The notes below the pieces were generated by a model. That model was not told where the DNA came from. It was given only the letters and a program-made list of their open reading frames with translations, and ran no database searches. From contig NZ_CADIKI010000022.1 of the NCBI RefSeq assembly GCF_902859935.1, positions 99,195 through 163,194 on the forward strand: DNA of 64,000 nucleotides, given 5' to 3'. Of this stretch, positions 47,001 through 53,654 are shown one piece after another (position 1 is the first letter of the stretch; every line of letters starts with the position of its first letter). Source of the DNA: Paraburkholderia fynbosensis. Its GTDB lineage: Bacteria > Pseudomonadota > Gammaproteobacteria > Burkholderiales > Burkholderiaceae. The position numbers and the translations under genes are program-made.

Positions 47001-48634
47001 ACGAACGCCACCTTGGTGCCGGTCGCCACCGCCTGGCCGCGTGCGACGTAAGCCGGCAGCACCTGTTCGGACGAGTCCGCGAGCATTTGCAGTGCCGCGC
47101 AGCCCGCTTGCCGATCCGGCGGCGCAATGACCACGCGCTGATCGAGCCATTCGCGGCGCCGCGCGGCGCTAGCTGCGAGCGCGCTCCAATCGGCGCCATC
47201 CTGCAGGCGCGCGTGGTAGCGCGCCGCGAGTGCGGCAAGCGCAGCCTGCGAACGCGCGGTGAGTACGAGCGGCGCCAGTGCCTCGTCCGCCGCCGGCGCG
47301 CTGGTCGCGACAGGCACCGCGGGCGCGGCTGCGTGCGCCGTCTCCGCGAGCACGACGTGAGCATTGGTGCCGCCGAAGCCGAACGAATTGACGCCGATCG
47401 TCAGCGGCGCGCCATCGCGGCGCGACAGCGGCGTGAAGCGGTCGACGACGCGCAGGCGGCCGCCTTCGAAATCGATCGCGGGATTGGGCGTTTCGAAATG
47501 CAGCGAGCGTGGCACCGCGCCGTGCTTCAGGCAGAGGATCGCCTTGAAGAGGCCTGCCATCCCCGAGGCGGTTTCGAGGTGCCCGAGGTTGGTCTTGACC
47601 GAGCCGATCAGCAGCGGATCGTCGGCCGGGCGACCGGCCGCGACCGCTTCCATCAGCGCGCGCGCCTCAATCGGGTCGCCGACCGCGGTACCCGTGCCGT
47701 GGGCTTCCAGATAGGCAAGCGAACGTGGATCGACGCCCGCGCGGCGGTAGATCGATCGCAGCAGTTCGGCCTGCATGGCCGTCGTCGGCACACTGATGCC
47801 GCCATGCGAGTGACCGTTGGAGTTCACGCCCGAACCCGCAATGACAGCGTGAATGGTGTCGCCGTCGGCGAGCGCGCGTTCGAGCGGCTTGAGCAGGACG
47901 AAAGCACCGCCCTCGGCGCGCACATAGCCGTCGCCGGTCGCATCGAATGCGCGGCAGCGGCCGCGCGGCGACAGCATCGACGCCTTCGAAAAGCTCACGA
48001 AGCCAAACGGATGGAGCAGCAGATTGACGCCGCCCGCGAGCGCCATTTCGGTCTCGCCCGACTGCAGTGCCTGCACGGCCTGATGCAGCGCGACGATCGA
48101 CGACGAGCAGGCGGTGTCCACCGACATGCTCGGTCCGCGCAGATCGAACAAATAGGACACGCGATTGGAGGCAATGCTGAGCGTGTTGCCCGTGGCCGAG
48201 TACGGATCGATCCAGTTCAGGTCGTCCATGCTGCGGTTGCCGTAGTCCATACTCGCGGCGCCGACGTACACGCCACAGTCGCGGCCACGCATTTCGGCCG
48301 GACGCACGCCGGCGTCCTCGAACGCTTCCCACGCGAGTTCGAGCAGGAGACGCTGCTGCGGGTCCATCTGGGTTGCCTCGCGCGGCGAAACGCCGAAGAA
48401 CGCGGCATCGAAACCAGCCACGTCATCAAGCACGCCCGCCGAGAACGTGTAGCTTTTGCCCGGCTCTTTTTTGGACGGGTGCTGGTAGAACCCCGTGCCG
48501 AATCGATCGGCTGGCACGGCGGTCACTGCGTCGCGCTCATCGCACAGCAGTTGCCAGAAGTCTTCGGGCCCAGTTACTCCGCCGGGAAAGCGACATGCCA
48601 TCCCGATAATCGCAATTTTTCTTTCCATCATCAT
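40976..48634 (-). CDS. wcbR: multidomain reducing polyketide/fatty-acid synthase, WcbR/RkpA-like
   Basis: A 2,552-residue type I synthase. In order: KS (about residues 1-430; VDTACSSS), AT (about 545-850; GHSVGEIAAAW), DH (about 905-1170; catalytic His in ADHVVDGGVAFPGAG), a methyltransferase-like region (about 1405-1530; RVLEIGATSGEV, possibly inactive), ER (about 1800-2110; GGAGGVGIAAIQIA), KR (about 2140-2330; GGTGGLGYASA, Tyr in GAYVAAN) and ACP (about 2400-2490; LGMDSLMGME). There is no thioesterase, so release must be by a partner, such as the oxoamine synthase encoded two genes on. All beta-carbon domains are present, so it may make a saturated long chain iteratively. The ATG at 48634 overlaps the previous stop; ATGs at 48631 and 48628 are alternatives. 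Confidence 0.93.
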   Translation of the reverse strand: MMMERKIAIIGMACRFPGGVTGPEDFWQLLCDERDAVTAVPADRFGTGFYQHPSKKEPGKSYTFSAGVLDDVAGFDAAFFGVSPREATQMDPQQRLLLELAWEAFEDAGVRPAEMRGRDCGVYVGAASMDYGNRSMDDLNWIDPYSATGNTLSIASNRVSYLFDLRGPSMSVDTACSSSIVALHQAVQALQSGETEMALAGGVNLLLHPFGFVSFSKASMLSPRGRCRAFDATGDGYVRAEGGAFVLLKPLERALADGDTIHAVIAGSGVNSNGHSHGGISVPTTAMQAELLRSIYRRAGVDPRSLAYLEAHGTGTAVGDPIEARALMEAVAAGRPADDPLLIGSVKTNLGHLETASGMAGLFKAILCLKHGAVPRSLHFETPNPAIDFEGGRLRVVDRFTPLSRRDGAPLTIGVNSFGFGGTNAHVVLAETAHAAAPAVPVATSAPAADEALAPLVLTARSQAALAALAARYHARLQDGADWSALAASAARRREWLDQRVVIAPPDRQAGCAALQMLADSSEQVLPAYVARGQAVATGTKVAFVYAGNGCQWAGMGKQLYAEDAGFRAALDEVDALWRADGSESLVDVLCAGASAEWLAATENAQPLLFAIQVGITRTLEARGIEFDAAVGHSVGEIAAAWASGALTLAEAVRVIRIRSSAQGLTRGTGRMAAVGIGEAEAGDLIARLGLAASVELAGTNSPEAVTLAGSLAGLEAIGAALVANGSFFQLLDLDYAFHSSRMDAIEPVVRAGLADLAPREGTKRYVSTVTGDTLSGTALDAGYWWRNIREPVRFGEALTRLAETGVRMFIEIAPHSILRHYVKQTLASLNLAGAVVPTLKRHHDSAQMLEHSTLSAVAHGARVDLDRFVPMASQGLHAALPTYPWQRERYWQTATIEGYNLVNRHVDHPLLGYRLHEHAFAWENQLDPQRVPMLADHVVDGGVAFPGAGYVEMALAAARVFFRTPDVALENLEIRMPVVFQPQHAKLFRFVIDARTASFTIETRERMSDGPWNLNVTGRLLESGNTLDAQSAADESVLARLEARPATAGDALYASTTVIGLSYGPAFRWVSKVQVQGDDALADLDVPQVLGGASTLDGWLLHPALMDSGFHPLFAVLGQAGAASGDARAAFVPVQIGRVDYRRGDSVRRVLARVQRRSPHSIVASFEFLDADNAIVARLSACRFRRVDLTGRRHAAPARFAYALEARPLPECFTAAALPAPAALVERASARLAASEDSAQRTRHLTETLPLLDVLAGLYALNALDAIGAFAQPTLSALTDAPMLARVTQIVVEDGFARFEGERLVRDDAACAAMPALDALWRDVLASSPAHVAELTLLAHVGAALPRLLRDGASDAAARPLLSPTGRSLVEQFFDASPTWSHARAMLAACAKEALAAWPRNRRLRVLEIGATSGEVLQPLDLGMSASQCEHVLAGTHQQLAALDAEAHARVQTLVLGESEALFAHCRDAAPFDVIVVNRMLGEQVDPLATLQAIVERLAPGGMVVLADSHRSRFADIVFGAAGHELSAQTYGALAPAALQSLCERAGLQNVARHTEQGLDLEGAPTLMVARKAAAVRQPQPGAAAQQPWLIVQTGNDALGCALAQELARHGCQVEATSVREAVAWFERSNTQAQIVFVAPLTQLDDASGADVMHAQHGGALALAALARELDAAGVAAQVRLCVVTRGGAPFVQGTAAAAQPEQASLWGLGRVMANEYPSLALRLIDVASADSEAVSQLAHALTHDDGEEEVLLTAQGRYVPRMLPAQTAERLTSRDQASAQQVADPAPAVLAFDMPGSLRNLEWFALPARELNADEVEIAPMATGLNFRDVMYSMGLLSDEAVETGFAGATIGMELSGRIVRVGTGVEGWAPGDAVLGFAPASFATHVVTRASAIARKPETISFEAAATIPTTFFTAYYALCELARLRRGERVLIHGGAGGVGIAAIQIARHLGAEVFATAGADEKREFVRLLGVDRVFDSRSLAFADDVRACTNGEGVDIVLNSLAGEAMVRGIDTLRPFGRFLELGKRDFYENSQIGLRPFRNNISYFGIDADQLMGVLPELTTRLFEEVMALFVSGVLHPLPYRAFPAARAEEAFRYMQQARQIGKVLVTYASGTPAPTRGVAQPALSLDPRAAYLIVGGTGGLGYASARWMIARGARHLTLASRGGALDAAKQQELEHLQAAHGVSVSVVSCDVTDPAALDRLVGTIEARGTPLKGVLHSAMRIDDGLLRNLDDARMLAVLEPKVAGAWNLHRATRRCALDFFVLYSSATTCLGNPGQGAYVAANSFLEALVAHRRAAGLPATFMAWGPIEDVGFLARNSATREALQARIGGASITSDEAMTALERVLVSRAAGEAVVRLDWAAISRGMPAAQARRYMALQGGGATEATNEDGALLEQLRGLPETEAVALVEIALRGHIARILHMSPERVALDCSVLELGMDSLMGMELGMAVEESFGVKLSIMAIAEGATVHTLAVRIVDMLDESAGDGAQATANAASDEVAALAARHALGEDEARVLLERNRGNATHTQDQQGDESCQSTPAFAE

Positions 48635-50163
48635 GCCGGCATCTGCTGCAACTTGTTTCGCGAATCGGTATCGACACGGTCTGCGTGCGTCATCGCGCGC
48701 TGTATCGTGGAACCCAGGGTCTCGACGCCGACGTCTCGACGCGTGCCGAGGTCGTTGCCGAAATTGCGCCAAATAAAGTAGTCACTGCGAGTCGGTTCCG
48801 TTTCGAGCGCATCGAATACGGAAGACATGGCAGGAACGTGATCACCATAAAAACATAGGACTGTCGGCCGCTTGCGCTCGCGCAGATAAGCGGTCAACCT
48901 GCCGATCATCGCGTCCGCGTTCTCCACATGCCGAAGGTAGGCGGTCAGATCGCGCCAACGCACGTCGTCTCCAAGTGTGTGCCGCGATGCGGCCTCTCCG
49001 GGGGAGACCGTCTCCAGATGCAAAGGGCCGTGATTCTCCATCGTGATCGCAAACGCAAACACGGGTTTGTCATCACTGGCCTGCAGCAGCGCAATGAGCT
49101 TGTCAGCGACCGGAAGATCTCCGACGTATGGCCCCACACGAGACGCACCGTCGAAATGCTCGATGTCCAGAAAACTGTCGAAATGCATGTGGGCGAATGC
49201 CCGGCGACGGCCGAAGAAGTTCGCGTAGTACGGGTGCACGGCCACCGTGCGATAACCGCCGCGGCTGAAATAGCCCGCCAGTGACGCGCACGCCCGGCGC
49301 ACGAACATATACGGATAAAAGCGCGCGTAACCGAGCTCAGGTGACGTCAAGCCGGTGAGCATCGCGAATTCGCTGCGCATTGTATTTGCGCCCCAGGCCG
49401 GCACCGCCAACTCGCCTTGCTCGAACGACTCGCGTCTGGCGCAATCGAAATGCTCATAGGGCGCGCCAGACACGTATTTGCCGAGCCGGCGCGCGTCGAA
49501 ATACGACTCGCTCTGAACCACGATGACGTCTGGCTGAACATCCGGACGACCGAACGAAAACGGGCTGGTAGCCGCGGCGCGAGTAAACGCGCGCTGTTGC
49601 GCACTGCTCATTCCGTTGATCAGATAGGCGGCGAACGCGGCGAAAAACCCGCATTGGCATTGATCCGAATAGGGTTGCAGCGTGAGCGTCAAGCGACGGG
49701 CAAGCGCGATGCACATCGGCAGGCAAATCAACGTAACGACCGTCGCGGCAGCTCTTTGCCCTAGTGCAGCGGGCTTTTCGGCAATGAACGCCGCCACCGC
49801 TGCCATGATGCCGACAAGCAAGATGGCGAGCTTGCCGGCACCGAGAAACGGCAAATACAGGCGAGGATGCGAGAAGACCTGGCTGAACAGGCTCAGGTCG
49901 CTGAAGACTAGCGGCTCGCGCAGTGACGCGTACTTGGCGTTACCGACGACCGCGAGCACGCCTATCAACACCTGCGCTACGCCCGCCGAAAACAACGGCC
50001 GCCCCGTCAACGCGAAGCAACCTGCCGTCACGACAGCGAGCGCCGCCAGGTGCAGCATCAGCGCAACTGGCGGTCGACGAAGCGACGATCGCGTGACAGC
50101 GATCGCTTCAACGGCAAAGGAGCATGCGACCAGCGCGGCCGCGACTATGAAACCAGACAACAC
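48631..50163 (-). CDS. wcbQ: membrane sulfatase-fold enzyme, LtaS-like (WcbQ/RkpI position)
   Basis: A 510-residue protein with about five membrane helices in the first 190 residues, then a sulfatase/LtaS-type catalytic domain. Metal and nucleophile landmarks are VVQSESYFD, the probable Thr nucleophile in GANTMRSEF, HPYYANFFGR, and CFYGDHVPAMSS near the C-terminus. Such enzymes transfer phosphoglycerol or phosphoethanolamine from phospholipids. In this locus it may add a head group to the capsule lipid or its terminus. I chose a GTG at 50163, two bases after the SDR stop; a TTG at 50202 inside the SDR gene is less likely. The symbol is by position relative to B. pseudomallei wcb. Confidence 0.75.
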   Translation of the reverse strand: MLSGFIVAAALVACSFAVEAIAVTRSSLRRPPVALMLHLAALAVVTAGCFALTGRPLFSAGVAQVLIGVLAVVGNAKYASLREPLVFSDLSLFSQVFSHPRLYLPFLGAGKLAILLVGIMAAVAAFIAEKPAALGQRAAATVVTLICLPMCIALARRLTLTLQPYSDQCQCGFFAAFAAYLINGMSSAQQRAFTRAAATSPFSFGRPDVQPDVIVVQSESYFDARRLGKYVSGAPYEHFDCARRESFEQGELAVPAWGANTMRSEFAMLTGLTSPELGYARFYPYMFVRRACASLAGYFSRGGYRTVAVHPYYANFFGRRRAFAHMHFDSFLDIEHFDGASRVGPYVGDLPVADKLIALLQASDDKPVFAFAITMENHGPLHLETVSPGEAASRHTLGDDVRWRDLTAYLRHVENADAMIGRLTAYLRERKRPTVLCFYGDHVPAMSSVFDALETEPTRSDYFIWRNFGNDLGTRRDVGVETLGSTIQRAMTHADRVDTDSRNKLQQMPA

Positions 50164-50164
50164 T

Positions 50165-50950
50165 TCACATATTCCGACGAGGGATCTGAAACAGGAGACC
50201 AAGGATTGCGTCGGCGACGGTCGCTGGCAACAGGCGCAGCAACTTGAGACCGAACGTCAAACTGAAGGGAAAAGCGATTTCCGCGTGGCGGCGGCTCAGG
50301 CGCGTCTTGATATACGACGCGGCTTTTTCGGCGCTCCACATGAAGGGTTTGTTGCCAGGAAAAACGTCGCTCATCGCAGTTCGCACGAAACCGGGCATCA
50401 CGACCGAAATGCCGATATGGTCGCGTGCGAGAACGGGACGCACGGAATCACAGTACGAGACGAGCGCGGCCTTGCTCACGCAATAGGCCGGAGAGATTGC
50501 CATCCCTCTCAAGCCGGCGAGCGAACTGACAATCGCAATCTGGCCGCGCTGCCGCTTGCGCATGCACTCGATGGCAGGCAGCACGGCGTGCAAGGTACCG
50601 TAGAGATTGGTGTCGACGACTTCGGCAGTACGAGCGGCGCCTTCCCAGTCATCAGTTGAGCGGAGCGTGCTGGCGACGCCGGCATTGGCGATCAGCAAAT
50701 CGATCGGGTGTTGCGCGTCGAACTCGAAGATCCACGCCTGGAGCGCAGCCGCATCACGAACGTCCATGGTGCCGATTACGATTTCCGCGCCGCGCGCGCG
50801 ACACTCCTCAGCAACGCCCTCGAGACGTTCGGCATTTCTTCCGATTAAGCCCAGCGTGATACCAGGCGCGCAATAACTTAAGGCCAACGCGCGACCGAGT
50901 CCGGCACTAGCGCCAGTGACAACAACCACACGCGACCCATTTGCGCTCAC
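50165..50950 (-). CDS. wcbP: short-chain dehydrogenase/reductase, WcbP/RkpH-like
   Basis: A 261-residue classical SDR: nucleotide-binding VVVTGASAGLGRALA, NAG motif IANAGVAST, catalytic Ser in IVSSLAGLRG, and YxxxK in AYCVSKAALVSY. The C-terminus has a hydrophobic stretch (LTFGLKLLRLLPATVADAILGLLF) that could associate with membrane lipid. Beside the PKS and oxoamine synthase, it is a candidate for reducing the 3-keto group of the condensed product, as 3-ketodihydrosphingosine reductase does. It is the first gene of the capsule operon; the leader upstream has an ops-like element. Confidence 0.88.
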   Translation of the reverse strand: MSANGSRVVVVTGASAGLGRALALSYCAPGITLGLIGRNAERLEGVAEECRARGAEIVIGTMDVRDAAALQAWIFEFDAQHPIDLLIANAGVASTLRSTDDWEGAARTAEVVDTNLYGTLHAVLPAIECMRKRQRGQIAIVSSLAGLRGMAISPAYCVSKAALVSYCDSVRPVLARDHIGISVVMPGFVRTAMSDVFPGNKPFMWSAEKAASYIKTRLSRRHAEIAFPFSLTFGLKLLRLLPATVADAILGLLFQIPRRNM

Positions 50951-51079
50951 TCGCCCCTCGATTTCAAGCGATGTTCCTTTTGCATGATCTCTAAATGAAA
51001 TATCCGTTTTTTGCGGCCGCCGCGCCCAGGATAAACGTGCGGATTGACATTGAAAAAAGATGCGAGATTAGAGCGCCTG

Positions 51080-51090
51080 ACGCTACCGCT
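51080..51090 (-). promoter_or_regulatory. ops/JUMPstart-like element in the capsule leader
   Basis: On the minus strand the bases read AGCGGTAGCGT, one mismatch from the enterobacterial ops core GGCGGTAGCGT that recruits RfaH. It lies about 130 bases upstream of the first capsule gene, on the transcribed strand, where ops sits in capsule leaders. A single mismatch in 11 bases is expected about once by chance in a window of this size, so location is the main support. No RfaH gene is in the window. Confidence 0.35.
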
Positions 51091-51194
51091 AACATCGATT
51101 CGCTGATCAAAAGCTTTGAAGCAGTAAAGCAAAGGCTTGCAGCGCCGCCTCCTTCACTGTCTCGGCTTGAGAGGGGAACGAAAATGAAGCGCAA

Positions 51195-51209
51195 CCCGGC
51201 TGTGCCGGG
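51195..51209. other. perfect short hairpin upstream of the capsule operon
   Basis: Arms CCCGGC and GCCGGG flank a three-base loop. The hairpin lies in the leader region, upstream of the ops-like box on the transcribed strand. No U-tract follows, so it is not a plain terminator. It could be an mRNA structure, an operator or an accident. Confidence 0.3.
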
Positions 51210-51533
51210 CCAACAGACACATTGAAAGAGGCGAGATGGCAAAGCTGGTAGCGCGCCGGGCGCAATCATACAACAAGAGAATTCTTTCCTGCCATTACAA
51301 TTGACAATCTTTCGAAAAGTCGCGCCTCTGCAACAGATACGAATTACCGACTGTTACAGCACAAGTCACGGCTGGTGCCTTGATAACGAAGGCTTTTCCA
51401 CCTTCGCGCCGCCATTCAAGCCGCACACACTTCAACCATCCTGCTTCGAGGGCAAGCTCATTCGCAACCCTTTTCTATTGCAAATCACCTGATTATCTGG
51501 AAGAGCCGCAAAGATTATCGCCGAGGTAATGCC

Positions 51534-51737
51534 CTATATTTTGGCCCAAACGTTTGCGCGATCCCATTCACCCGCGACGATGGAAAGATATTTCAATCCT
51601 CGATTTTTACCGGCAGACCGATGGGTTACGCCGTGCGTGCATCGCGATTTCTTCGTGTCGGCAACGCCATGCGGTATGCCCGTAAAAGTAACGAGTCCAA
51701 CAATCAATATGGCGCTCAAGCTGATACCGACGCGCAT
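51534..51737 (-). CDS. possible small exported protein
   Basis: A 67-residue candidate with a signal-like N-terminus (MRVGISLSAILIVGLVTFTG, then possible cleavage near GVA-DT) and a basic remainder. No family is recognised. The start has an AGAGG very close to the ATG. The gene is downstream of, and on the same strand as, the small membrane protein, with a 50-base gap. Coding potential is weak, so this may be spurious. Confidence 0.25.
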   Translation of the reverse strand: MRVGISLSAILIVGLVTFTGIPHGVADTKKSRCTHGVTHRSAGKNRGLKYLSIVAGEWDRANVWAKI

Positions 51738-51787
51738 ACCTCTTTCGAGACAAATCTCCTCGTCGGCATCAGCAGTAGGGACCCTCA

Positions 51788-52138
51788 CTAAACTAGCGAT
51801 AGCAGCCCACTGTAATTGCGCATGACCATTGCGATCAACGTCGCGGATAACGCCGGCAGGACCACGTCCAATACTTTGTACGCGTCCCAGCGCCATGGAA
51901 ACCAGCCGATCGACCAGGTATACGCATGTGCCTCGAAATCGAGCGATTCTTCGACATTCAGAGTTTCGAACTCACACTCGAGCTTCTTGCGTGACCAATA
52001 CCAGACGATCACGGCAAGCGCTCCAATTCGGAAGTTGAACAAAAGCCCGATCGGCACCTGAACCAGCAATCCCTCGAGGCAGTGAGACAGCGACATGCGC
52101 CACCTTGCCGCCGCGAACCAGTCAAGCAGAGCAGTCAT
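51788..52138 (-). CDS. small membrane protein of unknown function
   Basis: A 116-residue protein with hydrophobic segments near residues 18-48 (CLEGLLVQVPIGLLF, IGALAVIVWYWS) and near the C-terminus (VVLPALSATLIAMVM). Between them is an acidic loop (ECEFETLNVEESLDFE) followed by WSIGWFPWRWDAYKVLD. A good GGAG ribosome-binding site stands nine bases before the ATG. I do not recognise the family; the layout recalls small phage- or prophage-encoded membrane proteins, but no other phage gene is here. Confidence 0.55.
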   Translation of the reverse strand: MTALLDWFAAARWRMSLSHCLEGLLVQVPIGLLFNFRIGALAVIVWYWSRKKLECEFETLNVEESLDFEAHAYTWSIGWFPWRWDAYKVLDVVLPALSATLIAMVMRNYSGLLSLV

Positions 52139-52633
52139 TGGGAGCTTCTCCTTGTACCAACATCCCGCGGTTCCAAATTTCCCTGACGTCAGTGTAGCCG
52201 CGATGCTGACCTCCCTGCCTACTCTTTACTCCACTGCTAGCAGCCGAGCCCGAACTGTCGTTGCCGCCCGCCCCCGATCGGCTTGCCTCGATGCAAGCGT
52301 GAATCTCTTTAGCTGCGCGCATCTCCCATGCGAAAGACGGTCGCGCACCATCAATGCGGCGCCGCCGAGACGCGATCACATCCGCCCCGGCGGGTCCTCG
52401 GCCTACTCACGCTGCCGCATTCCCTCTACCGCTCCCCGTGTTTTGCGTTTATCTCTCAGGCCGGCGAACCGAGTCCGCTCCTGGCCATCACGTCCCGCAC
52501 AGACAGGCGCTCGCGCGACTGACTCGCGCGCGACCAGCGCGAGGATCCGCTCCTCGCGTGGGTCGAACGATTTCCAGCTAACGTTTGCGTTTCGATCCGG
52601 CAATAGGTACTGCTGTCTAATTCGCTTCCAACG
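52139..52633. other. 495-base region with no gene recognised
   Basis: This lies between the small membrane gene and the cyo terminator. Open frames in it are short, overlap on both strands, and show no domain, signal peptide or good ribosome-binding site. It may contain the promoter of the minus-strand membrane-protein gene. I see no repeat or RNA gene. Confidence 0.4.
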
Positions 52634-52669
52634 AAAAAGCCCCGCAAGACTTCCGTCTTGCGGGGCTTT
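52634..52669 (-). terminator. intrinsic terminator of the cyo operon
   Basis: On the minus strand a 12-bp or longer stem (AAGCCCCGCAAGAC paired with GTCTTGCGGGGCTT) with a four-base loop is followed by TTTTT. It lies 26 bases after the cyoD stop, the classic position for rho-independent termination. Confidence 0.92.
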
Positions 52670-52694
52670 CCTTCACGCCGAAGCGTTCTACAAC

Positions 52695-53036
52695 TTACCG
52701 CGACATCATGTTCATGCTGACGTTATGCATGACCCACAACGTCCCGCCGATCACAATAACAGCGGTCAACGCAGTAAAAGCAAACGCCGTCACGTTCCAG
52801 CGCTGCTCCGACGACGTATTCATGTGCAGGAAGAACACCAGGTGCACGACGATCTGCACGAGCGCGAGGGCCGCGATCGCGAACAGCGCGTTCTGGCCCG
52901 TCAACGTCCCCGTCATCACGAGGCCGAACGCCGCGACAGTCAGAATGACGGACAGCACGAAGCCCGTCATATAGCTGCCGAAGCTGCCGTGGCTTCCACC
53001 CGAGTGTGCGGAGTGTGCGTTATGGCTATGGTCCAT
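52695..53036 (-). CDS. cyoD: cytochrome bo3 ubiquinol oxidase subunit IV
   Basis: A 113-residue protein with a His/Ser-rich N-terminus and three membrane helices, including LVQIVVHLVFFLHM, the conserved CyoD segment. Subunit IV helps assemble the CuB site of the oxidase. It starts directly after the cyoC stop codon and is the last gene of cyoABCD. No cyoE (heme O synthase) follows, so that gene must be elsewhere. Confidence 0.95.
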   Translation of the reverse strand: MDHSHNAHSAHSGGSHGSFGSYMTGFVLSVILTVAAFGLVMTGTLTGQNALFAIAALALVQIVVHLVFFLHMNTSSEQRWNVTAFAFTALTAVIVIGGTLWVMHNVSMNMMSR

Positions 53037-53654
53037 TTAGATCACGCTCGCAAGATAGACAAAGGTGAAGACGCCGATCCACACGACGTCCAGAAAGTGC
53101 CAGAAAAGGCTCAGGCACGTCAGACGGATCATGTCGCGTTCGGTCAGGTCGCGGTGACCCAGCACCTGGACGGCAAGCACCACCATCCAGATCAGGCCGA
53201 ACGTCACGTGCAGACCATGCGTGCCGACCAGCGTGAAGAACGACGACAGGAACGCGCTGCGGCTCGGACCCGCGCCTTCGGCGATCAGGTGCGAGAACTC
53301 GCGCATTTCCAGCACGAGAAACGCGAGGCCCAACAGGAACGTCACGCCAAGCCAGAAAAGCAATGCGCCCTTGCGGTTCTTGTGCGCGCCCAGCATCGCG
53401 AAACCGTACGTGATACTGCTCAGCAGCAGCATCGTCGTTTCCAGCGCCACGCCCGGAATCTCGAACAGATCCTTACCGTTCGGGCCGCCGGCGAACTGGT
53501 GGCCCATCACCGCGAACACTGCGAACAGCGACGCGAAGATGATGCAGTCGGTCATCAGGTACAGCCAGAAGCCAAATACCGAATGCGACGGCGGGTGATC
53601 GGCGTGATGCGCATCGTGGTGATGCGAGTCAGCCGTAAGCGTGTTGTTTGACAT
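53037..53654 (-). CDS. cyoC: cytochrome bo3 ubiquinol oxidase subunit III
   Basis: A 205-residue protein with a His-rich N-terminus (HHHDAHHADH) and five membrane helices, including FGFWLYLMTDCIIFASLFAVF and GTHGLHVTFGLIWM, which are standard for CyoC. I chose the ATG at 53654, overlapping the cyoB stop as TGATG; the in-frame TTG one codon before is unlikely. Confidence 0.95.
   Translation of the reverse strand: MSNNTLTADSHHHDAHHADHPPSHSVFGFWLYLMTDCIIFASLFAVFAVMGHQFAGGPNGKDLFEIPGVALETTMLLLSSITYGFAMLGAHKNRKGALLFWLGVTFLLGLAFLVLEMREFSHLIAEGAGPSRSAFLSSFFTLVGTHGLHVTFGLIWMVVLAVQVLGHRDLTERDMIRLTCLSLFWHFLDVVWIGVFTFVYLASVI

Larger units (their letters stand above)
50951..51533. other. 583-base capsule-operon leader/promoter region
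   Basis: No convincing gene lies here. It carries the untranslated leader and promoter of the capsule operon, a perfect hairpin at 51195-51209 and an ops-like box at 51080-51090. A plus-strand open frame at 51301-51492 has no recognisable feature and poor start context, and is left out. The region is relatively AT-rich. Confidence 0.5.

Noticed and set aside
41021..48781. Many long open frames on the plus strand opposite the PKS
   Set aside because: They are shadows of the PKS frame in very GC-rich DNA; the PKS domains account for the whole interval.
51225..51275. tRNA-like D-arm (GATGGCAAAGCTGGTAGCGCGC)
   Set aside because: The D-arm-like bases are not followed by an anticodon arm or T-arm (no GGTTCRAAT), so no tRNA can be folded.
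51301..51492. 63-residue plus-strand frame
   Set aside because: No ribosome-binding site or domain, and it lies in the AT-richer leader region of the capsule operon.
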